In this document: piece after piece, positions 1-10,839 of the stretch
Layout of the letters: each line of letters starts with the position of its first letter
How positions within the stretch are numbered: the stretch's first letter is position 1
Assembly (NCBI RefSeq): GCF_904846225.1
Contig: NZ_CAJGZJ010000001.1
Span: forward strand, 1 to 64,000
Direction: 5' to 3'
DNA: 64,000 bases
From: Psychrobacter immobilis
Lineage (GTDB): Bacteria; Pseudomonadota; Gammaproteobacteria; Pseudomonadales; Moraxellaceae
Notes under the pieces: model-generated
Databases searched by the model: none
What the model was told of the DNA's origin: nothing
The model's input: the letters and a program-made list of their open reading frames with translations, nothing else
Translations under genes and position numbers: made by a program

Positions 1-27
1 CTCAGGGGTGTAGGTTTGTCTTTTCAT
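1..27 (-). CDS. IS3-family transposase OrfA, N-terminal 9 residues only
   Basis: ATG at 27-25 followed by nine codons (MKRQTYTPE) running off the left edge. IS3 OrfA proteins, which carry the helix-turn-helix that binds the terminal repeats, very often begin M(T)KR-TYTPEFK. The position just inside the IS terminal repeat supports the call. Nothing more can be said from nine residues. Confidence 0.6.
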
Positions 28-77
28 TGTCGTATTCTCTCAGAATTTTAGGTCTCCGACAATCCCGGGGCGGTTCA
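1..77 (-). mobile_element. Left-edge fragment of an IS3-family insertion sequence
   Basis: Read on the minus strand, positions 77-51 give a terminal repeat starting TGAACCGCCCCGGG, the typical TGA/CCCCGG end of IS3-family elements. About 25 bases further in, an ORF opens with MKRQTYTPE, the usual start of IS3 OrfA. The rest of the element lies outside the window, so its integrity, group and target duplication cannot be judged. The family assignment comes from the terminal repeat plus the OrfA start. Confidence 0.75.
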
Positions 78-96
78 CTCTTTTATTAAATACTAT

Positions 97-122
97 CTAG
101 GACGTGTTGAGTATTCATAAAT
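97..122. repeat. CTAGGRCGYGTTGA-type repeat end
   Basis: Positions 97-122 and 29196-29221 are 26-base relatives differing at four positions, both beginning CTAGG and ending AAAT. They share the CTAGGGC(G/A)TGT start with the palindromic element at 3787-3962 and with 1087-1102. Probably one terminus of a small dispersed element. Confidence 0.5.
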
Positions 123-145
123 CATAAAAGCGACTAAGCTTTACG

Positions 146-754
146 TTATAGCATCAGCCAAAGCAGGGTTAATAAAATCAATCCACCCAGTATGGTCTGA
201 ATCAAAAAAAACGCTTGGTGCTGCCCAACGACTTTACCCAACGTTAAACCTAACGTACTGTACTTTATAGGTTGAGTATCAACCTCACCGCTCTCTACTT
301 GTTTCACGTAATAACCTTGTAAAATATCCAAAAACTGCTGGCATTCATTGGTATCCCAGCTATCAGGCTTGAACGGCATAAACGACTTGAGCTTTGGCTC
401 GTCAATCATCCATCGTTCAAGCGTAATAGAGCGTAGCGACCAGCCAGCAAAACGGCGCTCAGCAAGTGCTGAAAAATCTAATATCTTTAAGTCTTTGTGT
501 CGATCATCTACCAGCAAGCGATTCTTTAGATTGGTCAATGCTTGCTCGGTACCTTCCACACATTGTAAGAAGTAGCCATTGCCATAGCAAAGAATACCAG
601 TAACATTGTCCGTTTTATTGTGCTTAGTGGCGACTTCTGCGATGTCGTTAAGCGTGCTGGCGTTTGACAGACCAGTCGAAGTAATCTGGCTCAAATATAC
701 CAGTTGGCAGAGATCTGGTGTTACTGGATTTGTAGAATCATTAACTGTTGACAA
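146..754 (-). CDS. BLUF-domain blue-light sensor with C-terminal membrane anchor
   Basis: Residues 15-110 form a BLUF (sensor of blue light using FAD) domain. Y20 in LVYLSQ, N46 and Q64 in FLQCVEG match the Tyr, Asn and Gln that surround the flavin, and W105 sits in the usual WS motif; L107 stands where many BLUF proteins have Met. After a linker, residues about 180-201 are a strongly hydrophobic helix at the very C-terminus, so the protein looks tail-anchored with BLUF in the cytoplasm. There is no EAL, GGDEF or cyclase domain, so output must go through a partner. The start is TTG, chosen because GGGAGAA lies about 7 bases upstream. Monocistronic, downstream neighbour is an IS3 end. Confidence 0.85.
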   Translation of the reverse strand: MSTVNDSTNPVTPDLCQLVYLSQITSTGLSNASTLNDIAEVATKHNKTDNVTGILCYGNGYFLQCVEGTEQALTNLKNRLLVDDRHKDLKILDFSALAERRFAGWSLRSITLERWMIDEPKLKSFMPFKPDSWDTNECQQFLDILQGYYVKQVESGEVDTQPIKYSTLGLTLGKVVGQHQAFFLIQTILGGLILLTLLWLML

Positions 755-1086
755 TCAGCTTCTCCCTATTATTAGGCAAATGTAGCTAAGACAACCATAC
801 TAACTTTAGAAAAAACATAGAGACAAGACATTTGAGAATCTCAAATTGGCTTGGTATATTATTGATTTTATAAATGTTTATATTAATTGTATTAAGTTGG
901 TTACATCATAGGCTACTTTCGTCATCAAAGCAATATATGATTATCTTATAAAACTACTTATGCACGCTAAATAATCGTCTAGCATAAAATATATTAATAA
1001 AATGATATGTTTGATTTTTTGCTATATGGCGCAGTGCTATTCCATCCAACTAGATACAAATAGAGTTTTGAAAAGTTACCTAACGT
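755..1086. other. Intergenic gap, no gene seen
   Basis: AT-rich spacer between the start of the BLUF gene and the end of ispD. It must hold the BLUF promoter (minus strand, near 755-850). I see no ORF with a ribosome-binding site, no RNA gene and no clear terminator for ispD, apart from the repeat end at 1087-1102. Confidence 0.5.
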
Positions 1087-1102
1087 CCGTTCAACATGCC
1101 CT
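1087..1102. repeat. CTAGGGCATGTTGAAC repeat end overlapping ispD stop
   Basis: On the minus strand this reads as the CTAGGGCRTGTTGAAC end also seen at 97, 29196 and, with CATCA, at 3787 and 3947. The TAG inside CTAGGG is the ispD stop codon, so the repeat abuts or truncates the gene end. Confidence 0.45.
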
Positions 1103-1841
1103 AGGCTTGAGCGTTGAGAATTGCTGCTAGCAATGTCGCATCATCGGGATAGGTTAATTTGATATTTTGGCGGCTACCAATAACCAGACGAATAGGCAGT
1201 GCTAAGTATTCAAAAGCGCTGGCTTCATCTGTGATAGTGAGCTGATGCTCAGAGACATAATTTAGTACTTTTCTTAGTTGTCCCAGTCGAAATACTTGCG
1301 GCGTTTGCGCTTGCCACATATTATGGCGATCGACGGTACGTTTGGCATAAGCATGTCCATCACTCTCGTCTAACAACCTCTCGGTCAGCTCAGACTGGCT
1401 ATAGGACTCTTTGAGAGTATCAGACACTGGTGTCGCTAAAATAGCACCATAAGTTTCTGTCATAGCAGCCGTAATCACTTGATCAATATCATGGCTAGGT
1501 ACGGCAGGACGGGCAGCATCATGAATTAGAACCAAATCTGAGTCGTCAGCACCCGTATTACTAATCGTCATGACCCCTGCTTGCACTGACTGCCAACGCT
1601 CACTACCACCAACCGCATAATGTATAGGAAGCGCAAAATCGAGTGTCTGCGCCGTACGGTCATCAGCTGCGACTACCAATAAGCATTTATCAATATAATC
1701 ACTAGCAGCAAGCCGTGCCACGCTATGCTGTAACAACGTCTGCCCTTGAAGCATTGTATATTGCTTGGCAACCGACGCACCAAAACGACTGCCGCGACCA
1801 GCAGCGACAATCATGGCATGTATATTAGGATGATTATTCAT
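1101..1841 (-). CDS. ispD: 2-C-methyl-D-erythritol 4-phosphate cytidylyltransferase
   Basis: Third step of the MEP isoprenoid pathway: transfers CMP to 2-C-methyl-D-erythritol 4-phosphate. The N-terminus carries the nucleotide-binding AAGRGSRFG loop with K downstream (AKQY), followed by LIHDAARP and the C-terminal TDEASAFE motif, in the usual order. From the second Met (MNNHPN) it is 246 residues, close to the 230-240 usual in the family; an upstream ATG at 1868 would add nine residues, and neither start has a strong Shine-Dalgarno. It follows ftsB, a conserved pairing in gammaproteobacteria. Its stop codon lies inside a dispersed repeat end, so the extreme C-terminus may have been changed by insertion. 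Confidence 0.93.
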   Translation of the reverse strand: MNNHPNIHAMIVAAGRGSRFGASVAKQYTMLQGQTLLQHSVARLAASDYIDKCLLVVAADDRTAQTLDFALPIHYAVGGSERWQSVQAGVMTISNTGADDSDLVLIHDAARPAVPSHDIDQVITAAMTETYGAILATPVSDTLKESYSQSELTERLLDESDGHAYAKRTVDRHNMWQAQTPQVFRLGQLRKVLNYVSEHQLTITDEASAFEYLALPIRLVIGSRQNIKLTYPDDATLLAAILNAQA

Positions 1842-1974
1842 AAGGTAAGACTCATGGTTGAAACCCATGACGGTATGGTTAAAAAGAGGGGCAAATTAAA
1901 GTTAAAACAGAATTAACAACGAACAACGTCTTTATTATAGATAACAAAGAGCGGTACAACGTTATATTACATTA

Positions 1975-2280
1975 TTAGCGACTGTGTATGGTTGGTGCAG
2001 TTGATACTTGGACAAAAGTCTCATTTGGTTTGATCAACCCTAGGTCTAAGCGAGCGTGCTCTTCTACTGCTTCAAGACCATTTTTTAAATCATAGACGTC
2101 AGTACGTAATAAGTTGTTCGCGCCCACTTGGTTGTCATTTAAATGCTGCTGCTCCTCAATTTGAGTCAGCAATTTATTACGCTCAAAGCGCCCATTCTCA
2201 CCCAACCAATACTGATATTGCAGTCCTAACAGCACTGCAACCGCTAAAGCAAGGAGGATAAATTGGCTAAAGTATTTCAT
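1975..2280 (-). CDS. ftsB: Cell division protein FtsB
   Basis: Small bitopic divisome protein that joins FtsL and FtsQ and helps activate septal peptidoglycan synthesis. Residues about 5-22 are a transmembrane helix, preceded by a short positively started cytoplasmic tail; residues 28-72 form a coiled-coil-like stretch, then an EHARLDLGLIKPNE motif typical of the DivIC/FtsB family. Length (101) fits. Lies between eno and ispD, its standard place, and is probably co-transcribed with eno (137-base gap) or from a local promoter. Confidence 0.92.
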   Translation of the reverse strand: MKYFSQFILLALAVAVLLGLQYQYWLGENGRFERNKLLTQIEEQQHLNDNQVGANNLLRTDVYDLKNGLEAVEEHARLDLGLIKPNETFVQVSTAPTIHSR

Positions 2281-2416
2281 GTGATAACGCCAAACGATAG
2301 AGAAATAGTAAAATAAAAATTGGCCAAGTCAGCTAGACGATATATGACATATCGCCTAGCATTAACTTGAGCTATTGACTTAAAACGCTTAGTTTACACG
2401 TCTTAATTCAAGCTTC

Positions 2417-3754
<1,338 letters not shown>

Positions 3755-3786
3755 TCATGCCAAGTTTGTGGGATAAATAACGGCAA

Positions 3787-3962
3787 CTAGGGCGTGTCAT
3801 CATTTAGACTGTGAGGCTCAAAATGAGATAAATTGCCGTCAAACAAGGAAAATAGCGCAGATAATATCGAGATATTAACCAGTGATTTGACGATGTTTGG
3901 CAAAATTTAGCCATTTTAAGACCACTAAATGATTAAGTGTGCTAATTGATGACATGCCCTAG
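3787..3962. repeat. 176 bp palindromic (MITE-like) element
   Basis: Outer arms CTAGGGCGTGTCATCA (3787-3802) and the inverse of 3947-3962 differ at one base. The inside continues as an imperfect inverted repeat to a centre at about 3870 (TAATATC-GA-GATATTA), so the whole element could fold into one long hairpin. It lies in the eno 5-prime region, upstream of eno on the minus strand. No coding capacity. Related ends occur at 97, 1087, 8709 and 29196. Confidence 0.65.
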
Positions 3963-4204
3963 AATACAAAAAAAATAAAGCAAACTATCGTATAGCAGCT
4001 ATGCCTAAAACAGCTTTTCATATTTATGAAATCGGCCCGTTTTGAGCAAGATTAAAGGTTTGTTTGAAACATTAACCGTCAGCTATAGTGCTTGGCATCA
4101 TAGCATAAATTTTGTCAAACTGTCCTTATCTTACATCGACTAACGATCATAAACTCCAACATAAACAGCAATATTATCAATTATCAGTTTGTCTCAATAC
4201 CTAC

Positions 4205-4300
4205 GGTATCAAAAGTAATAACTATGGTATCAAAAGTAATAACTATGGTATCAAAAGTAATAACTATGGTATCAAAAGTAATAACTATGGTATCAAAATC
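4205..4300. repeat. 21 bp tandem repeat, 4.5 copies
   Basis: Four perfect head-to-tail copies of a 21-base unit starting GGTATCAAAAGTAATAACTA, at 4205, 4226, 4247 and 4268, followed by a partial copy at 4289. It sits just past the 3-prime end of copA. On the plus strand a reading frame (repeat YGIKSNN) passes through it, but nothing else supports a gene there. Confidence 0.9.
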
Positions 4301-4310
4301 AATATGACTC

Positions 4311-6671
4311 TTATGATTTTGTTAGATCTTTCGCTTTAGTATGGGAGGTAGAGACCGTATTATCCAGCTCAACCTCAGTCTTAAACCGCGTTAATCGCAG
4401 TGCATTCATCAATACTGAAATAGAACTCAAGGCCATCGCAGCAGCGGCAATCATAGGATTTAAAAAGCCAAACGCCGCGAGTGGAATACCAAGACAATTA
4501 TAAATAAAGGCAAAAAACAGGTTTTGTTTGATGTTACGTAAGGTTGCTTGCGCAATTTTTTGCGCCGCATCGATATGCATCAGCGACTCACCCATTAAGC
4601 GGGCAGAGGCACTATGCTGCGCCACATCAGTTGCTTCAAACATAGCGAAGCTGGCGTCTGCGGTTGCCATCGCTGGCGCATCGTTGACACCATCGCCTGC
4701 CATCGCCACTTTATGGCCTGCTGTCTGCAATAAAGCAATTTGACTGGCTTTATCACGTGGGCTCATTTTACCATATGCTTGGCTAATACCTAGCTGCCCT
4801 GCCACATGGTCAACGACAGACTGTTTATCACCACTCATCAAAATGACATGAATACCCGACTCTTTTAGCGCAGCAATCGCTTGTGGTGTATCCGCTTTCA
4901 AATCATCCGCTAAGGCAAAAGCACCCAATGCCTCATCGTTAATACTAATCGCAACGGTGCTGGCTATTTGCCACACTTTTGGCATGAGCTTGGGCAGTAT
5001 CAAGTTCGTAAATTCTGCGGTACCGACCTTTACAACTCCCAGCCCTTCGATGTTTGCTTGTATGCCAGCGCCTTTAACGACATTAATATCAGTCACATTC
5101 ATCAATGGCAAGTTTCGCGCAGTTGCAGCATTAATTAATGCCGTCGCTAGCGGATGACTGGCATGCGCTTCAACGCTCGCAGCAATTTGTAATACATCAT
5201 CGATTGCTAATGATTTATCCACCATTACTTGATCGACGATAGTGGGTTTACCGATGGTCAATGTGCCTGTTTTATCAAGCACCACCGTATCGATACTACC
5301 AGCGGCTTCAAGGCTTTGGGCATCTTTAAACCAAACACCGTGACGCGCCGCCACTCCCATACCAGCCATAATCGCTGCTGGCGTGGCCAACCCAAGCGCA
5401 CAAGGACAAGCAATAACTAAGACGGATACAGCATGCATTAAGGCGGTATCAAGCACGCCCGTCAGCCACCACGTTAGCCCAAAGGTAATCAAGGCAATCA
5501 TAATAACAACTGGCACAAAGACAGCTGTTACTTTATCAGCAAGACGCGCCAAATTGGCTTTTGAGCCTTGAGCATCGCTCAGCGCTTGTACCATATCACC
5601 GAGCTTAGTATCGCTGCCTTTCGCACTGACGCGGTATAGTAAGCTGCCGTTTTCTAGCAAGGCACCTGCGAGTAATCCATCGCCCACGTCTTTTTTGAGT
5701 GGTACCGACTCACCTGTTAAATGACTCTCCTCACACCAACCGCTACCATCGATGACGACTCCATCAGTGGCGACGCGGCTGCCTTGTTTGGCACGCAAGA
5801 TGTCACCCATTTGTATGTCTTTAAGGGCAACATTATGAAAATCACCGTTTGGCTGCTGCTGCTCAACTTCATCAGGGGTCAATGACAATAGTAGATCGAT
5901 ACTGTTTAGACTGTGCTTTTTGGTACATTCTTCGAGATATTTACCAGTCCGCACAAAGGCGATAACCATCACACCTGCTTCAAAATAAACCGCTGGGCTA
6001 TTATTAGCACCGTGACCGCCAGTATGACTGTTTTGTAGCAAATTATTTAGGCTACTATCGCCATGAGTGAACCAAAGGTAAGTCGAATACGCCCAAATAG
6101 TGACTGTACCAATGACGACCAGCACATCCATATTGGCAAGACCACCTTTGATTGATGCCCAAGCACTTTTATAAAAGGGTAAAGCAAAGCCAAACTGTAC
6201 AATCGTCGCTAAAATAAACTGGAGCCAAATAGGAGGCATCCACGCCATACCAAAACCTGTCAGCATGCCAGCCATACCGACTAAAAATGGCAGCAAACAA
6301 ACCCACAATCCAATTAAGCGCCACGGATACTGAGTTGCTGTATCCTCATCTGTCTGTGAAAATAAACTATCGGCTGCCTGCAAATTGGCGACAAAACCCG
6401 TTTTATTTACCCATTCTGTGATCTGCTCTGGCGTCGTCTGCGTCGGATCATAATCCACATTGGCCGTCTCGCCCGCAAAGCTCACATTTACCTCATGTAC
6501 CGAAGGCTTTTTGTTAAGTACCTTCTCGATACGTGATGCACAAGCCTGACATGTCATGCCATCAATCGCCAATTGCAGATGTGCACGCTCCGGCGCAAGT
6601 TGTATATCTGACTGTATATCAGTCTCAACATCGTAGGTATTTTGGGTATCGGTACGGGTAGAATCATTCAT
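4311..6671 (-). CDS. copA: Cu(+)-exporting P1B-type ATPase
   Basis: Inner-membrane pump that exports Cu+ (or Ag+) using ATP. One N-terminal heavy-metal-associated domain (residues 33-95) carries GMTCQACAS with C41 and C44. Eight membrane spans follow, with TGES at 319-322 (actuator), the CPC metal site C422-P423-C424, DKTGT at 466-470 (phosphorylated D466), an HP motif in EAHASHPLA and GDGVNDAPA (hinge). A His-containing loop (residues 203-221) lies between early membrane spans. 786 residues is normal. The gene sits between kdsA and eno together with two small HMA-type genes; no CueR-type regulator is present in the window. A terminator at 6855-6887 separates it from the chaperone gene, so it probably has its own promoter between 6672 and 6850. 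Confidence 0.95.
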   Translation of the reverse strand: MNDSTRTDTQNTYDVETDIQSDIQLAPERAHLQLAIDGMTCQACASRIEKVLNKKPSVHEVNVSFAGETANVDYDPTQTTPEQITEWVNKTGFVANLQAADSLFSQTDEDTATQYPWRLIGLWVCLLPFLVGMAGMLTGFGMAWMPPIWLQFILATIVQFGFALPFYKSAWASIKGGLANMDVLVVIGTVTIWAYSTYLWFTHGDSSLNNLLQNSHTGGHGANNSPAVYFEAGVMVIAFVRTGKYLEECTKKHSLNSIDLLLSLTPDEVEQQQPNGDFHNVALKDIQMGDILRAKQGSRVATDGVVIDGSGWCEESHLTGESVPLKKDVGDGLLAGALLENGSLLYRVSAKGSDTKLGDMVQALSDAQGSKANLARLADKVTAVFVPVVIMIALITFGLTWWLTGVLDTALMHAVSVLVIACPCALGLATPAAIMAGMGVAARHGVWFKDAQSLEAAGSIDTVVLDKTGTLTIGKPTIVDQVMVDKSLAIDDVLQIAASVEAHASHPLATALINAATARNLPLMNVTDINVVKGAGIQANIEGLGVVKVGTAEFTNLILPKLMPKVWQIASTVAISINDEALGAFALADDLKADTPQAIAALKESGIHVILMSGDKQSVVDHVAGQLGISQAYGKMSPRDKASQIALLQTAGHKVAMAGDGVNDAPAMATADASFAMFEATDVAQHSASARLMGESLMHIDAAQKIAQATLRNIKQNLFFAFIYNCLGIPLAAFGFLNPMIAAAAMALSSISVLMNALRLTRFKTEVELDNTVSTSHTKAKDLTKS

Positions 6672-6854
6672 AAATAGGACTCGCCATGGCGTTTATAAAT
6701 TGTTATAAGCCATAAAAACATCAGTGGATTAAAGGTGCTAAATCAAACAAGCATCACATTCTAAAATTAAATATTTTTTTTAAAGCATAAAATTAGTAGG
6801 CAATTATTAATAATTTTAGGATTACATATTAAATGCAGTGCCAAATTTCAATCA

Positions 6855-6887
6855 CTAAAAAACCAGCCATGATAGCTGGTTTTTTAG
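6855..6887 (-). terminator. Intrinsic terminator after the CopZ-like gene
   Basis: AAAAAACCAGC-loop-GCTGGTTTTTT: perfect 11 bp stem with 7-base loop, T-run on both strands. It lies just past the stop of the HMA protein (6903) on the minus strand. Confidence 0.85.
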
Positions 6888-6902
6888 AATGGACGACAAA
6901 AC

Positions 6903-7127
6903 TTAAGAATTAGCGACTGTCGCATCGAAACCAGCGTCATCGATAGCAGAAGCAATCACTTCTACACTGGTCTTGCTATCGTCGAAGGTTACGGTCGCTT
7001 GATTGTCCAAAAGCTCAATACTAATATCGTCTAAACCGTCGATGTCCGCGGTCGCGTTATGGACGCTTGCCACGCAACCACCGCAAGTCATACCGTCAAT
7101 TTTGATAATACGGGTTTGGTTTGCCAT
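6903..7127 (-). CDS. CopZ-like copper chaperone (HMA domain)
   Basis: 74-residue cytoplasmic protein consisting of one heavy-metal-associated domain. DGMTCGGCVASV holds the metal-binding C15 and C18, and the beta-alpha-beta-beta-alpha-beta pattern is complete (GL.DISIELLDNQATVTFD). Such proteins hand Cu+ to CopA-type ATPases, and the gene lies directly upstream of copA. The start at 7127 is set by AAGGAG five bases before the ATG; an in-frame upstream ATG at 7196 lacks this. A strong terminator follows, so expression can be independent of copA. Confidence 0.85.
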   Translation of the reverse strand: MANQTRIIKIDGMTCGGCVASVHNATADIDGLDDISIELLDNQATVTFDDSKTSVEVIASAIDDAGFDATVANS

Positions 7128-7374
7128 GATAGGCTCCTTATTTTTATTAATGAATAAACTGATTTTATAGCCATCTCTTAGATAGCTATCTCTCAAATAG
7201 CCATTTCTTAAATAGTTATTAAAAAACCATCAAACAAGCATAAGCTGAATGGCTATCGACAACAAGGCCGTTTGGTTGTTACTTTATTAATGGTTTCAAA
7301 CTTAAGAAAATCAAGGCTTCTAGGCGACGGCTTAGTAATAAATCCGATTTTTAAATAAAACCCAATCGTAACAT

Positions 7375-7629
7375 TTAATCATCATAACGTGGGTTTTGGG
7401 GCGCATCAATCGGAAATGGCTGGGTAACATAATCAACCATACTAATCGCCGCAGTCAATGCATGAATACTGGTATCTGTGTCATCATAACTTACGGTAGC
7501 GATGTGATTAGCCGTGTCCAGCTCGATAGCAGTCACGCCTGAGATATTTTTCAATGCGATCATTACGCTATCTATCCCTTCGGCATTATCAATGTTTTCG
7601 ATACTTACCTGTGCCATTCGCATCGCCAT
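7375..7629 (-). CDS. HMA-like protein lacking the CxxC metal site
   Basis: 84 residues. Pattern and spacing resemble an HMA ferredoxin-like fold: beta strand AQVSIENI, helix GIDSVMIALKN, strands VTAIELD and IATVSYDD, helix IHALTAAISMV. In place of the GMTCxxC loop it has NIDNAEGIDS (residues 12-21) with no Cys, and the protein has no Cys at all. Preceded by AGGAG at a good distance. It is upstream of the CopZ-like gene and downstream of kdsA, all in one direction. It may be a paralogue that lost metal binding, or a regulatory or structural partner. The fold call is inference from pattern. Confidence 0.6.
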   Translation of the reverse strand: MAMRMAQVSIENIDNAEGIDSVMIALKNISGVTAIELDTANHIATVSYDDTDTSIHALTAAISMVDYVTQPFPIDAPQNPRYDD

Positions 7630-7656
7630 CGTTTGCTCCTATGATTATCTACGCTA

Positions 7657-8634
<978 letters not shown>

Positions 8635-8708
8635 TCATAACAGATCTAAAATCATAACCCACATCTATTGCCTCAAATAATAGTCGGTGAAAAGTTAAAT
8701 CAATACAT

Positions 8709-8840
8709 TAGGGCGTGTTTGATCCTTCAACCATGGCACTGACAGGAACTATTTTTTGGGCGATTCGACGTTAAAAATCGTAAGTTTAGTCATTCTAAGC
8801 GTCTATTTTTAACAATGAAGCGGCAAAAAAGAGTCCTGTC
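8709..8840. repeat. Inverted-repeat element of the TAGGGCGTGT type
   Basis: Begins TAGGGCGTGTTTGATCC at 8709. Inside, GACAGGAACTATTTTTTGG (8741-8759) pairs imperfectly with the inverse of 8821-8840. No ORF. It directly abuts a copy of the other dispersed repeat family at 8847, making a composite of two elements in the kdsA-pyrG spacer. Confidence 0.5.
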
Positions 8841-8846
8841 TCTGCG

Positions 8847-8947
8847 AGCTGATATAAATTTTTTCACTTGCTGTGCCGTTGCAGACAGAGGCTTCGCAAA
8901 ATTCATTCCAGCAGTACTGTGGCGCTTTTATTTTTTATGACTATAGT
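8847..8947. repeat. Dispersed 100-160 bp repeat, copy 1 (left end truncated)
   Basis: Carries the family core (ACTTGCTGTGCC, GCAGACAGAGGC) flanked by an inverted pair ATAAATTTTTT / AAAATTCATTCC and the terminus GACTATAG. The outer left arm is missing, where the TAGGGCGTGT element adjoins. Other copies: 15213, 20320, 23122, 35403, 53301; fragment at 62031. Confidence 0.7.
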
Positions 8948-8950
8948 CAA

Positions 8951-8980
8951 AAAAAGACCGATCCGAAGATCAGTCTTTTT
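8951..8980 (-). terminator. Intrinsic terminator after pyrG
   Basis: AAAAAGACCGATC-cgaa-GATCAGTCTTTTT, 13 bp stem with one mismatch, about 30 bases past the pyrG stop on the minus strand. Confidence 0.85.
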
Positions 8981-9010
8981 AGGGTAATTGAAGTGTTACG
9001 GCTTCAACGA

Positions 9011-10732
<1,722 letters not shown>

Positions 10733-10786
10733 TCATTTTCAGCACGTGTTTATTGTCATCCACGGCCTACTTGAAAACGCATAACA

Positions 10787-10816
10787 AAAAAACTCACCCC
10801 GAAGGGTGAGTTTTTT
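10787..10816 (-). terminator. Intrinsic terminator after the porin gene
   Basis: Perfect AAAAAACTCACCC-cgaa-GGGTGAGTTTTTT hairpin, 13 bp stem and 4-base loop, immediately after the porin stop on the minus strand. Confidence 0.92.
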
Positions 10817-10839
10817 ATAAGCAAATGCTAATGGTTAGA

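Noticed and set aside
4205..4300. CRISPR-like array
   Set aside because: Copies are directly adjacent with no spacers, and no cas genes are present.
4112..4339. Plus-strand 75-residue frame with YGIKSNN repeats
   Set aside because: Open only because the 21 bp tandem repeat is stop-free; no ribosome-binding site and it overlaps the end of copA.
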